A DNA stretch of 64,000 nt from [Actinomadura] parvosata subsp. kistnae (GTDB taxonomy: Bacteria > Actinomycetota > Actinomycetes > Streptosporangiales > Streptosporangiaceae), in the NCBI RefSeq assembly GCF_900323885.1, contig NZ_OOHJ01000030.1, forward strand, positions 558,001 through 622,000, written 5' to 3'. Under the pieces are notes generated by a model. It saw nothing but the letters and a program-made list of their open reading frames with translations, searched no databases and had not been told where the DNA came from. Below are positions 52,058 to 59,485 of the stretch, one piece after another; the stretch's first letter is position 1; every line of letters begins with the position of its first letter. A program made the translations under genes and the position numbers.

Positions 52058-53044
52058 TCAGCGATCGACCAGCTTCATGTGCGCCTCACCGTACCGGTCG
52101 CCGGCCACCCCCACGCGGGCGGCGAGCGCGTCCAGGTCGGCCCGTTCGTCGGCGGACAGCCCGACCTCGGTGGCGGCGGCATTCTCGCGCAGGCGGTACG
52201 GGCGGCGGGTGCCGGGGATGGGCACGATCCAGGGCTGCTGGGCCAGCAGCCAGGCCAGCGCGATCTGCCCGGGGGTGGCGCCCTTGGCCTGGGCCAATGC
52301 CCGGACGTGATCCACCAGGGCCTGGTTGGCGGGCAGGTGGTCGGCGTCGAAGCGCGGGATCGTCGCCCGGATGTCGCCCTCGGCGAAGGAGGCGCCCGAG
52401 GCGACGGTGCCGGTCAGGAAACCCTTGCCCAGGGGGCTGAACGGCACGAAACCGATGCCCAGCTCCGCGCAGGCGGGCAGCACCTCGGGTTCGGGGTCGC
52501 GGGTCCACAGCGAGTACTCCGACTGCACGGCGGTGACCGGGTGCACGGCGTGGGCCTTGCGGATGGTGGCGGCCGACGCCTCCGACAGGCCGAAGTGCCC
52601 GACCTTGCCCGCCCGTACCAGCTCGCCGACCGTGCCGGCGACGTCCTCGATCGGCACGTCCGGGTCCACCCGGTGCTGGTAGAACAGGTCGATGCGGTCG
52701 GTGCGCAGGCGCCGCAGCGAGGCGTCGGCGACCTCGCGGATCCGCTCGGGCCGCGAGTTCAGCCCGACCGTCCTGCCGTCCTGGATGTCCCAGCCGAACT
52801 TGGTGGCCACCCGCACCTGATCCCGGATCGGGGCGATGGCCTCACCCACCAGCTCCTCGTTGTGGTACGGCCCGTACACCTCCGCCGTGTCGAGGAAGGT
52901 CACCCCGGCGTCCAGCGCGGACCGGATCACACCGATCATGTCCTCGCGGGTGCCCGGGTTCGGGCCGTAGCTCTGCGACATGCCCATGCAGCCCAGCCCC
53001 ACGGCCGACACCTCAAGGCCCTGTCCCAACGTCCTGATGTGCAT
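52058..53044 (-). CDS. Aldo/keto reductase
   Basis: 328 residues, TIM barrel. 'SAVGLGCMGMSQSYGP' is the AKR13-like opening, 'FLDTAEVYGPYHNEELVGEA' holds the catalytic Asp and Tyr, 'VRVATKFGWDIQDG' the Lys and 'IDLFYQHRVDP' the His. 'IPGTRRPYRLRENAAA' near residue 275 binds NADP phosphate. The upstream neighbour on the same strand is a DUF2255 relic, so it may once have been second in an operon. Confidence 0.93.
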   Translation of the reverse strand: MHIRTLGQGLEVSAVGLGCMGMSQSYGPNPGTREDMIGVIRSALDAGVTFLDTAEVYGPYHNEELVGEAIAPIRDQVRVATKFGWDIQDGRTVGLNSRPERIREVADASLRRLRTDRIDLFYQHRVDPDVPIEDVAGTVGELVRAGKVGHFGLSEASAATIRKAHAVHPVTAVQSEYSLWTRDPEPEVLPACAELGIGFVPFSPLGKGFLTGTVASGASFAEGDIRATIPRFDADHLPANQALVDHVRALAQAKGATPGQIALAWLLAQQPWIVPIPGTRRPYRLRENAAATEVGLSADERADLDALAARVGVAGDRYGEAHMKLVDR

Positions 53045-53054
53045 GGCCGGCTCC

Positions 53055-53215
53055 TCAGCGTGGCTGGAGTTCGAGGGTGGTGGCGCGGGCGGTCTCGGGT
53101 GCCGCAGCGGCCGTGCTTGCCGCGGTAGCGGTACCAGGCTCCGCCACTGCCGCGCCGGGAGCGTACGAACAGGGCATCGCCGTCGCGGACGACCCCCATG
53201 GTGGTGCGCCTACCC
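53055..53215 (-). pseudogene. DUF2255 remnant
   Basis: The frame opening near 53215 gives 'MGVVRDGDALFVRSRRGSGG' followed by 'AWYRYRGKHG', which matches the central strand-turn of DUF2255 proteins. The normal C-terminal motif 'ETARATTLELQPR' appears in a different frame just before the stop at 53055. The N-terminal third is missing and a piece between is deleted. Too short and shifted to be functional. Confidence 0.55.
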
Positions 53216-53251
53216 GGGGACGGCGGAGACAACCGCGGCGAGCCGGCCGCG

Positions 53252-54042
53252 CTATGCCGGCGCGCCGGTGTAACGCGCCGCGAGGGCGGGCCGGTTCCCG
53301 CCGGTCAGCAGGGTGGTCTCGGCGGCGAGCAGGGCGTCGAGGGCGGCGGTCCGGTCCTCCAGGCCGGGGACGCAGACGGTCTCGCCGAGGCGCAGGCCGG
53401 CCAGGCTGGCCGTGACCACGTCGTCGGGCGACATGGCCCAGGGGATGGCGTGGCCGGCGCCGCCGTTCCACTCGGTGGCCACCACGCCGGGGCACAGGAC
53501 CTGGACGCGGATCGGGGTGCCGGCGAGCTCCCCGGCCAGCGTACGGGTGAAGCCGAGGGTGGCGGCCTTGGCGGCGACGTACAGGGTGCGCCGGGGCGCT
53601 CGCGGGTCGGTGCTGCCGGCGCTGAAGGCGAGCAGCGAGGCGACGGTGACGATGGTGCCTTCGCCGGCCGCGAGCATGGCGGGCAGGGCGGCCCGGGCCA
53701 GCCGGATGGGGGCGACGGCGTTGAGGGTGAGCAGGCGGTCGATGCCGTCGGGGTCGACGTCGGTGAGCGGGGCGTAGCCGCCGGCCCCGGCGTTGCTGAT
53801 GAGGGTGCGGACGTCGCCGGCGGCCAGCCGTTCGGTGACGGCGGTGACGCCGTCGGCGGTGGCGAGGTCGGCGGGCAGCACCTCGACGGCGGCGCCGCCG
53901 GCGCGCAACTCCTGGGCCAGATCGGCGAGGCGGTGGGCGCGGCGGGCCACCAGCACGAGGTCGTGGCCGGCGGCCAGGCGGCGGGCGTAGGTGGGCCGAT
54001 GCCGGAGGAGGCGCCGGTGATCAGCGTGAGCGGTCGTGACAT
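53252..54042 (-). CDS. SDR-family oxidoreductase, frameshifted near the N-terminus
   Basis: The ATG at 54042 starts 'RPLTLITGASSGIG' (TGxxxGIG). One missing base in the GGG run at 53992-53995 then shifts the frame; restoring it gives 'PTYARRLAAGHDLVLVARR' joined to the long frame 53252-53956. Downstream 'RTLISNAGAGGYAPL' (NAG motif), Ser in 'TIVTVASLLAFSAG' and the 'YVAAKAATLGFTRTL' Y-x-x-x-K pair are intact. It resembles atypical SDRs of the 'oxidoreductase' DltE/YqjQ type. Divergent from a MarR gene with an inverted repeat between. Likely functional if the indel is a read error. Confidence 0.85.
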
Positions 54043-54055
54043 GTCCTCAGCTTGC

Positions 54056-54087
54056 ATCAAGCGCTGATGAAGTGTCAAACGCTTGAT
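54056..54087. promoter_or_regulatory. MarR-type operator between SDR and MarR genes
   Basis: ATCAAGCG (54056-54063) and CGCTTGAT (54080-54087), perfect complements with a 16-bp spacer. The second arm is part of a further near-palindrome, TCAAACGCTTGA. It lies 14 bp from the SDR ATG and 28 bp before the MarR GTG. Confidence 0.7.
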
Positions 54088-54114
54088 AGTTATGAAGCGT
54101 CGTATACTCCATGG

Positions 54115-54570
54115 GTGAGGCACGACGACGCGGACCCGTCCCCCATCGACCCGCTGGAGCGGGTGACCTGGGCACTGCGCCGCACGGAGCTGGCCGTGCA
54201 GGCGCTGAAGGAGCAGCGGCTGCGGTCGCTGGACATGGCGGTGGCGCACTACGCGCTGCTGATCTCGGTGCACAGCGAGCCGGGGCTGACCGGCGCCGAG
54301 CTGGCCCGCCGCCTCAACGTCACCCCGCAGGCGGTGGCGTCCCTGGTGGCCCGGCTGGAAGGGCGCGGGCAGATCGAGCGTCGCGAGCACCCGCGCCACC
54401 GGCACGTCCAAGAGCTGCATCTCACCGACGCCGGGCGTGCGGCACTGCGCGCCGCCGACGAGGTGATCGACGGGGTCGAGCGGCAGATCGTCGACAGCCT
54501 CGGCCCGGACGCCGGCGCGCAGCTTCGGGCGCTGCTCGACCAGGTGGCCGAGGCCGTCCGCGAGGGCTGA
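54115..54570 (+). CDS. MarR-family regulator
   Basis: 151 residues from the GTG at 54115; an in-frame ATG at 54067 would run through the operator. Winged helix: 'PGLTGAELARRLNVTPQAVA' then 'SLVARLEGRGQIERREHPRH'. The long first helix 'ERVTWALRRTELAVQALKEQ' is the dimer interface. It probably represses the divergent SDR and itself via 54056-54087, responding to a substrate of the SDR. Confidence 0.9.
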   Translation: MRHDDADPSPIDPLERVTWALRRTELAVQALKEQRLRSLDMAVAHYALLISVHSEPGLTGAELARRLNVTPQAVASLVARLEGRGQIERREHPRHRHVQELHLTDAGRAALRAADEVIDGVERQIVDSLGPDAGAQLRALLDQVAEAVREG

Positions 54571-54611
54571 GGCCGCCGCCGCATGGGCAATCGGGCGATT
54601 TCGTCGCCCCG

Positions 54612-54632
54612 ACTATTCATTGAATGTATAGT
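54612..54632. promoter_or_regulatory. PadR operator candidate
   Basis: ACTATTCATTGAATGTATAGT (21 bp) is palindromic except for its central base and one T/T mismatch pair. It is AT-rich and ends 7 bp before the PadR ATG, where it would overlap the promoter and block it; its ACTAT/ATAGT ends resemble -10 elements. Confidence 0.7.
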
Positions 54633-54639
54633 CGTGATC

Positions 54640-55149
54640 ATGTCGACCGGACACGTGCTGCTGGGCCTGCTCGCCGAGCGCCCGCAACACGGTTACGAGC
54701 TCAAGAAGGAGCACGACCAGCGGCTGGCCGGGGCCAAGCCGCTGGCGTACGGGCAGGTCTACGCCACGCTGCAACGCCTGGAGCGCGACGGCTTCGCCGA
54801 GGTGGCCGAGACGCGGCAGGAGGGCGGCCCCGAGCGCACCCTGTACGCGATCACCGAGGAGGGCCGGGCCGAGCTGGAGCGGTGGCTGGGCACGATCGAG
54901 CCGCCCGCCCCGTACGTGGCCGGCGGGTTGTTCGCGCGGGTCGCCGTCGCGGGCAAGGCCGCCGACGGTTACCTGGTGCGGCAGCGGGAGGCGCATCTGG
55001 CTCGCATGCGGGAGCTGACCGCGGAGAAGGCGTCCGGCACGCCCGCGCGGGTGCTGGCGGCCGACTACGCGCTGCAGCACCTGGACGCCGACCTGCGCTG
55101 GATCGAGACCGCCCTGGCACGGATGAAGGAGGAGGGTGATCATGCTTGA
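54640..55149 (+). CDS. PadR-family regulator of the adjacent ABC transporter
   Basis: 169 residues. 'GHVLLGLLAERPQHGYELKK' and 'YGQVYATLQRLERDGFAEVA' then 'GPERTLYAITEEGRAELERW' are the PadR winged helix; the C-terminal helices (about 90-169) form the Vir_act_alpha_C dimer domain. The ATG at 54640 lies just 3' of the operator with no Shine-Dalgarno, suggesting a leaderless mRNA. Its end overlaps the ATPase gene by 8 bp, so one operon encodes sensor and pump. Confidence 0.92.
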   Translation: MSTGHVLLGLLAERPQHGYELKKEHDQRLAGAKPLAYGQVYATLQRLERDGFAEVAETRQEGGPERTLYAITEEGRAELERWLGTIEPPAPYVAGGLFARVAVAGKAADGYLVRQREAHLARMRELTAEKASGTPARVLAADYALQHLDADLRWIETALARMKEEGDHA

Positions 55150-55807
55150 GGCCAGAGGGCTGAGCAAGTCGTTCGGACGTGCCCGGGCGCTGGACGGGGT
55201 GTCGGTGGAGATCGCGCCGGGCGAGGTGGTCGCGGTCACCGGCCCGAGCGGCGCGGGGAAGTCCACGTTGCTGCACTGCCTGGCGGGCGTCTTACGGCCG
55301 GAGTCGGGTGAGGTCGTCCTGGACGGGCGGCGCATCGACACGCTGGGGGAGGCGGAGCTGACCGCGTTGCGGCGGCAGAGCTTCGGCATCGTCTTCCAGT
55401 TCGGCGAGCTGGTGCCCGAGTTGAGCGCGGTGGAGAACGTGGCGCTGCCGCTGCTGTTCAACCGGCACGGCCGCGGTGAGGCGATGGCGGCGGCGGCCGA
55501 GTGGCTGGAGCGGCTGGAGGTCGCCGACTGCGCCGATCAGCGCATCGGGGAGCTGTCCGGCGGGCAGCGGCAGCGGGTGGCGGTGGCGCGGGCGCTGGTG
55601 ACGGGGCCGCGGGTGGTGTTCGCCGACGAGCCCACCGGGGCGCTGGACACGCTCGGCGGCGAGCAGGTGATGACCGCGATGCTGGGCGCGGCCCGCGCCG
55701 GCGGCGCCGCGGTGGTGCTGGTCACGCACGACAACCGGGTGGCCGCCTACGCCGACCGGGAGATCACCCTGCGCGACGGCGCCGTCCTGGCAGGGGTGAA
55801 CCCGTGA
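55142..55807 (+). CDS. ABC transporter ATP-binding protein (MacB/LolD type)
   Basis: 221 residues. Walker A 'VTGPSGAGKSTLLHCLAG', Q-loop 'IVFQFGELVPELSAVENVAL', signature 'IGELSGGQRQRVAVARALVT', Walker B 'RVVFADEPTGALD', switch His in 'VVLVTHDNRVA'. The ATG at 55142 is preferred to the GTG at 55136 because AAGGAGGAG sits 7 nt upstream. It pairs with the FtsX-type permease at 55917, as in MacB-like exporters of peptides or antibiotics. Confidence 0.93.
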   Translation: MLEARGLSKSFGRARALDGVSVEIAPGEVVAVTGPSGAGKSTLLHCLAGVLRPESGEVVLDGRRIDTLGEAELTALRRQSFGIVFQFGELVPELSAVENVALPLLFNRHGRGEAMAAAAEWLERLEVADCADQRIGELSGGQRQRVAVARALVTGPRVVFADEPTGALDTLGGEQVMTAMLGAARAGGAAVVLVTHDNRVAAYADREITLRDGAVLAGVNP

Positions 55808-55920
55808 CCGCCGCATCGGGCCGGCGTGCGCCGGCGACCGCCGCGCCGGGCGGGGGTGCGCCGGTGACCGGCGCGCCGGGCGGGCCGGTCGCGGAAGGCT
55901 GGGCGGGGGTGCGTCGGTGA
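55804..55920 (+). CDS. 38-residue Ala/Gly/Pro linker ORF coupled on both sides
   Basis: The GTG at 55804 overlaps the ATPase stop (GTGA) and the TGA overlaps the permease GTG, so the frame bridges the two genes exactly. The product is low-complexity ('APATAAPGGGAPVTGAPGG') because it is made of a 30-bp tandem repeat. It may only serve to carry ribosomes across an expanded repeat; a cellular role for the peptide is doubtful. Confidence 0.45.
   Translation: MTAASGRRAPATAAPGGGAPVTGAPGGPVAEGWAGVRR
55826..55885. repeat. 30-bp tandem repeat between ATPase and permease genes
   Basis: Two 30-bp units (55826-55855 and 55856-55885) differ at only three positions; a partial diverged unit starts at 55804. 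The unit length is a multiple of three, so copy changes keep the linking frame open. Confidence 0.8.
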
Positions 55921-57152
55921 TCACGGTGCTGCGGATGTTGAACCGGGGCCGCTCGCGTCCGGAACGCGTGCGGGCCTGGCTGGTCGGCGCCGGAGCCGGG
56001 GTGGCGGCGTTCCTGGTGTGCACGGCCGTCAGCCTGGCCGACTTCCGTGACGAGGGCGGCTCGCTGACCGGGCTGGCGCTGGCGTTGCTCGCGTTGCCGG
56101 TCGCCGGGCTGGTCCATCAGGCCAACCGGCTGGCCACGGCCACGCGGGAGCGGCGGCTGGCGGCGTTGCGGCTGGCCGGGGCGGCGCCGGGCGACGTGCG
56201 CCGGCTGGGCGCGCTGGAGGGCGGCTGGCTGGCGCTGACCGGATCGCTGGCCGGCAGCGTCGTCTACGCGCTGACGCACCTGCCGGGGCCGCTGGCGCCG
56301 GTGCCGTTCGTGGTGGTGCTGATGACGGCGGGCGGGGTGGTGTCCGGGGCGCGGGCGGGCCGGGACGTCATCGCCTCGCCGCTGGGCGTGACCCGCCGCC
56401 CGCGCGTACGGGGGCCGCGCGTGCGCGACCTGCTCCTCGCCCTGACCGGCGTCGCCCTGCTGGTGGCCGGCCTCACACTGAAAGGCGGCTTCCCGATCGG
56501 CGGCAAGTACGGCACCGCGGTCGCGATGGCCGCCGGCATGGTGCTGCTGCTGTTCGGCCTGACCATGGCCGCGACCTGGCTGATCCGCGCCTGCGCCGCC
56601 CGCATCGGCCGGCGGGCCCGCTCGCCGGAGACGCTGCTGGCGGCCCGGCTGGTCGAGTCGGACCCGCGGGCGTGGGCCAGGGCGCTGTCCGTGGTGGGCC
56701 TGACGGTCTTCTTCGGCGCGGGCTCCGGCGCCCAGCAGGCCGGCACCGGCTACTGGCACGCGCACGCCCTGATCGACGTGGCGCTGCTGCTGGCCATGCT
56801 GACCTCGGCCGCCGCGCTGGTCGTGCACCAGGCGGAGGAGCTGATCGACCTGCGCCGCTCGTTCGCCGCGCTGGCCGCCGCCGGTGTGCCGGAGCGGTCG
56901 CTGGGCCGGGTGCTGGTGCGGCAGGCGGCCATCGCGGCGCTGCCGGTCTGCGCCGTGGCCGCCGCCGCGGGGGTCGGGGTGGTGGTGTTCTCCGTGCTCG
57001 ACATCTACCAGGCGCGGTGGCTGGTGTGGGCGCTGACCAGGGCCGTGGCCATGACGGGCATCGGGGTGCTCACCGCGATGCTCGTGGCCCTGGCGGCTCG
57101 CCCCCTGCTGCGCGGAGCCCTCCGGTTGGAGACGCTGCGCGCAGGCCGCTGA
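55917..57152 (+). CDS. FtsX-like ABC transporter permease
   Basis: 411 residues from a GTG overlapping the linker stop. There are hydrophobic helices near 24-42 and 58-75, a first FtsX-like motif 'RRLAALRLAGAAPGDVRRLG', more helices in the middle, a second motif 'RRSFAALAAAGVPERSLGRV' and final helices 'AALPVCAVAAAAGVGVVVFS' and 'MTGIGVLTAMLVALAARPLL'. It is the membrane half of the PadR-controlled exporter. A strong terminator follows. Confidence 0.88.
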   Translation: MITVLRMLNRGRSRPERVRAWLVGAGAGVAAFLVCTAVSLADFRDEGGSLTGLALALLALPVAGLVHQANRLATATRERRLAALRLAGAAPGDVRRLGALEGGWLALTGSLAGSVVYALTHLPGPLAPVPFVVVLMTAGGVVSGARAGRDVIASPLGVTRRPRVRGPRVRDLLLALTGVALLVAGLTLKGGFPIGGKYGTAVAMAAGMVLLLFGLTMAATWLIRACAARIGRRARSPETLLAARLVESDPRAWARALSVVGLTVFFGAGSGAQQAGTGYWHAHALIDVALLLAMLTSAAALVVHQAEELIDLRRSFAALAAAGVPERSLGRVLVRQAAIAALPVCAVAAAAGVGVVVFSVLDIYQARWLVWALTRAVAMTGIGVLTAMLVALAARPLLRGALRLETLRAGR

Positions 57153-57161
57153 CGGCTCCTG

Positions 57162-57197
57162 CCCCGCCCGCCGGCCTGATCGGGCCGGCGGGCGGGG
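57162..57197 (+). terminator. Strong terminator after the PadR-ABC operon
   Basis: CCCCGCCCGCCGGCC (57162-57176) and GGCCGGCGGGCGGGG (57183-57197), perfect 15-bp stem with a 6-nt loop. An outer GGCTCC/GGAGCC pair extends it. Confidence 0.88.
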
Positions 57198-57320
57198 ACC
57201 GGAGCCCTCGTCAGGCGCTCGGCGAGCATCGCCCGGTCCGGCCGTGCGGCGGGCCCTGATCGGGGTGCTACGCTACTGTTCGTTCGGTAGTGGATCAGCG
57301 TGGAAGGGAGGTGAGGTTCG

Positions 57321-57389
57321 ATGACCGCGGTGAAGACCGCTGCCCTGCGCAGCGCCCGGACCGACCTCACGTCCCGGGTCCCGGTCTGA
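57321..57389 (+). CDS. 22-residue leader peptide upstream of rsgA
   Basis: ATG 57321 preceded by AAGGGAGGTGAGG, a much stronger ribosome-binding site than that of rsgA itself. The peptide ('TAVKTAALRSARTDLTSRV' and a hydrophobic PV end) stops at TGA 57387-57389. It is 91 nt before the rsgA TTG. The leader's own site (GTGAGGT, 57311-57317) can pair with ACCTCAC (57364-57370) late in the leader. This is the geometry of a leader peptide whose translation or stalling changes downstream RNA folding. No such leader has been shown for this gene to my knowledge. Confidence 0.6.
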   Translation: MTAVKTAALRSARTDLTSRVPV

Positions 57390-57404
57390 CCCTGCTTCCT
57401 CCCA

Positions 57405-57473
57405 GCCTCGAGCCGTCGGGCTCGCCAGGCGGGGTGACGTCCGCGTCTCGTCGGGGCCCCTTCTCCGCAAGGG
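57405..57473 (+). promoter_or_regulatory. Possible translational attenuator of rsgA
   Basis: Hairpin 1: GCCT/AGGC with inner GAGCC/GGCTC (57405-57430). Hairpin 2: CCCTT (57458-57462) pairs with AAGGG (57469-57473); AAGGG is the only plausible Shine-Dalgarno for the TTG start at 57481, so it would be hidden when this stem forms. A competing stem GGGTC/GACCC (57376-57392) spans the leader's stop codon and would be melted by a terminating ribosome. Confidence 0.5.
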
Positions 57474-57480
57474 TCTCACT

Positions 57481-58557
57481 TTGCCACACACCAACACTGA
57501 TTCATCCGGCCTGTCCAGGTACGGGTGGACCGACGCGCTCGACCGCGCTTTCACCGAACACTACGAAGCGGGCCTCGTGCCGGCCCGGATCTCCCGGGTC
57601 GATCGCGGCCTGTGCACGGCGATCACCGCGTCGGGCCCGGCGCGGGCCACGTTCGCCGCGCCGCACCCGCCCGGCTCGCTCCTGACCCCCTGCACCGGCG
57701 ACTGGGCCGCGCTGCGCCCCGGCGCCGAGCCGCACGTGGTGGCGCTGCTGCCGCGGCACAGCGCGATCGTGCGCTCGTCGGCGTCCAGGTCCTCGCACGG
57801 ACAGGTGCTCGCCGCCAACGTCGACACGGTCGTCATCGCCCTGTCCCTGGCCACACCCCTGGACGCGGCCAAGCTGGAGCGGCTGCTCGCCCTGGCCTGG
57901 GAGAGCGGGGCGCAGCCGGTGATCGTCCTGACCAAGGCGGACCTGGTTGACGCGCCCGAGCCCGTCCGGGCGGAGGCCGAGGCGCTGGCGCCGGGCGTGG
58001 ACGTCCTCATCACCAGCGTCGCCACCGGTCAGAACGTCGACGTGCTGGCCGCGCGGCTGCGCGGCACCTCTGTGCTGCTCGGCCCCTCAGGTGCCGGCAA
58101 GTCCAGCCTCGGCAACGTGCTGCTGGGCGAGGAGGTGCTGGCCACCGGCACGGTACGCGCGCAGGACGGCAAGGGCCGGCACACCACCGTCCGCCGCGAG
58201 CTGCTTCCACTGCCCGGCGGCGGCGTCCTCATCGACACCCCCGGCCTGCGCGGGATCAGCCTGCACGACGCCGCCGACGGCCTGGAACAGGTCTTCGCCG
58301 AGATCGAGGACCTGGCCGCGCACTGCCGCTTCGGCGACTGCGGCCACGACACCGAGCCGGGCTGCGCGGTGCAGGCCGCCATCGCGGCCGGTGAGCTGCC
58401 CGAGCGGCGCCTGCGCAGCTACCGGAAGCTGCAACGGGAGAACGCCTGGGCGGCCTCACGTACCGACGCCCGGCTGCGCGACGAGCGCGTCCAGCAGAAG
58501 AAGGCCATCACCAGCCACCTGCGCGCCACCTACAGGTTCCGGGACCGGCAGCCATGA
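57481..58557 (+). CDS. rsgA: Ribosome small-subunit-dependent GTPase A paralogue
   Basis: 358 residues from a TTG start. The N-terminal OB-like domain runs to about 110, then a circularly permuted GTPase: 'VIVLTKADLVD' (G4), 'LLGPSGAGKSSLGNVLLGEE' (G1 P-loop near residue 200), 'TTVRRELLPLPGGGVLIDTP' (G2/G3). The C-terminal zinc knuckle 'HCRFGDCGHDTEPGCAV' supplies the Cys/His ligands. RsgA binds the 30S subunit late in assembly. It sits with a GNAT gene and a leader peptide, so I suspect an inducible accessory copy instead of the housekeeping one. The next frame overlaps by ATGA. Confidence 0.92.
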   Translation: MPHTNTDSSGLSRYGWTDALDRAFTEHYEAGLVPARISRVDRGLCTAITASGPARATFAAPHPPGSLLTPCTGDWAALRPGAEPHVVALLPRHSAIVRSSASRSSHGQVLAANVDTVVIALSLATPLDAAKLERLLALAWESGAQPVIVLTKADLVDAPEPVRAEAEALAPGVDVLITSVATGQNVDVLAARLRGTSVLLGPSGAGKSSLGNVLLGEEVLATGTVRAQDGKGRHTTVRRELLPLPGGGVLIDTPGLRGISLHDAADGLEQVFAEIEDLAAHCRFGDCGHDTEPGCAVQAAIAAGELPERRLRSYRKLQRENAWAASRTDARLRDERVQQKKAITSHLRATYRFRDRQP

Positions 58558-58640
58558 CCGGCCGAGCCCCCTACGGCGCAGACCCCTCGTCCATCGGCTA
58601 TGACCTGCTCCCGCAGCAGGACAAGGAGACGAACCCGACC

Positions 58641-59153
58641 ATGACCTCTTCCTACGCCACCCGTCCCGAAGGCGCCGGCGACGTCGCCGCCGTCCGCGAC
58701 ATCAACCTCGCCGCCTTCCCCACCCCGCACGAGGCCGACCTCGTCGAGGCGCTGCGGGCCGACCCGCTGGCGTGGCTGCCCGGCTTGTCCTGGCTGGCCG
58801 AGGTGCCCGGCGGCGAGCTCGTCGGGTACGCGCTGCTCACCCGCTGCCACGTCGGCGACGCCCCCGCGCTCGCCCTGGGCCCGTGTGCCGTCAAGCCCGA
58901 GTACCAGCGGCGCGGCGCCGGCTCCGCCGCCATCCGCGCCGCGCTGGACGCGGCCCGCGAGCAGGGCGAGAACCTGGTGGTCGTGCTCGGTCACGCCGAG
59001 TACTACCCGCGCTTCGGCTTCACCCCGGCCTCCGGATTCGGCATCCGGCCGCCGTTCGAGGTGGAGGACAAGTACATGATGGCGCTCGCCCTCGACCCCG
59101 CACGGCCGGTCCCCAGCGGCGTGATCCGGTATGCGGCGGCGTTCGGCGTCTGA
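58641..59153 (+). CDS. GNAT-family N-acetyltransferase
   Basis: 170 residues from the ATG at 58641 (AAGGAG upstream). The earlier ATG at 58554 overlaps the rsgA stop but adds a non-conserved 29-residue extension with a weak site. 'ALALGPCAVKPEYQRRGAGS' is the acetyl-CoA-binding motif A, and 'VVLGHAEYYPRFGFTPASGF' is motif B of the YhbS-like subgroup. It is cotranscribed with rsgA and followed by a terminator. The substrate is unknown; an antibiotic or a ribosomal component is possible given the neighbour. Confidence 0.88.
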   Translation: MTSSYATRPEGAGDVAAVRDINLAAFPTPHEADLVEALRADPLAWLPGLSWLAEVPGGELVGYALLTRCHVGDAPALALGPCAVKPEYQRRGAGSAAIRAALDAAREQGENLVVVLGHAEYYPRFGFTPASGFGIRPPFEVEDKYMMALALDPARPVPSGVIRYAAAFGV

Positions 59154-59173
59154 TCCGCCGGCTCCGTGAACGC

Positions 59174-59210
59174 GGCGCATGGCCCCCGGCCTCGTCGGGG
59201 GCCATGCGCC
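59174..59210 (+). terminator. Terminator after the rsgA-GNAT operon
   Basis: GGCGCATGGCCCCCG (59174-59188) and CGGGGGCCATGCGCC (59196-59210), perfect 15-bp stem with a 7-nt loop, 20 bp after the GNAT stop. Confidence 0.88.
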
Positions 59211-59362
59211 ACGCCTCTCGTCCGCCCGCAGCGTCACCCCCCGGCAAGCCGCGCGATCTTCACAAGAGCCCGGTACTGCGGAGCCCGAGGACAGTCAGCG
59301 CCTGGCTGACGTGGTGCGGCTACGATCGCCGTAGATACTCCTGAGTACGGGGAGGGATCGGC

Positions 59363-59485
59363 ATGGACACGGCAGCGTCGGCCGGCCGGAGCACCGTCAA
59401 GCGAGAGCAGTCACGCCCGCCGATCCAGCCCGTCAACACTCCCGGCGTCGCGCGGCAGGGCGACGACTTCACCGCCCGGCGATGA
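59363..59485 (+). CDS. 40-residue peptide, first gene of the SBP/VWA operon
   Basis: ATG 59363 with GGGAGGG 6 nt upstream; the TGA (59483-59485) overlaps the next ATG (59482). The product is basic and Pro/Gln-rich ('KREQSRPPIQPVNTPGVARQ') and ends in '...FTARR'. That end recalls, but does not match, the FxSxx-COOH tails of actinobacterial radical-SAM peptide precursors (Ala in place of Ser). No transmembrane part and no cysteine. Its ribosome-binding site and exact coupling argue that it is translated. Confidence 0.6.
   Translation: MDTAASAGRSTVKREQSRPPIQPVNTPGVARQGDDFTARR

Noticed and set aside
59363..59485. FxSxx-COOH peptide precursor
   Set aside because: The C-terminus reads FTARR, not FxSxx, and no radical-SAM or Fxs gene is in the window. 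Kept only as an unclassified small ORF.
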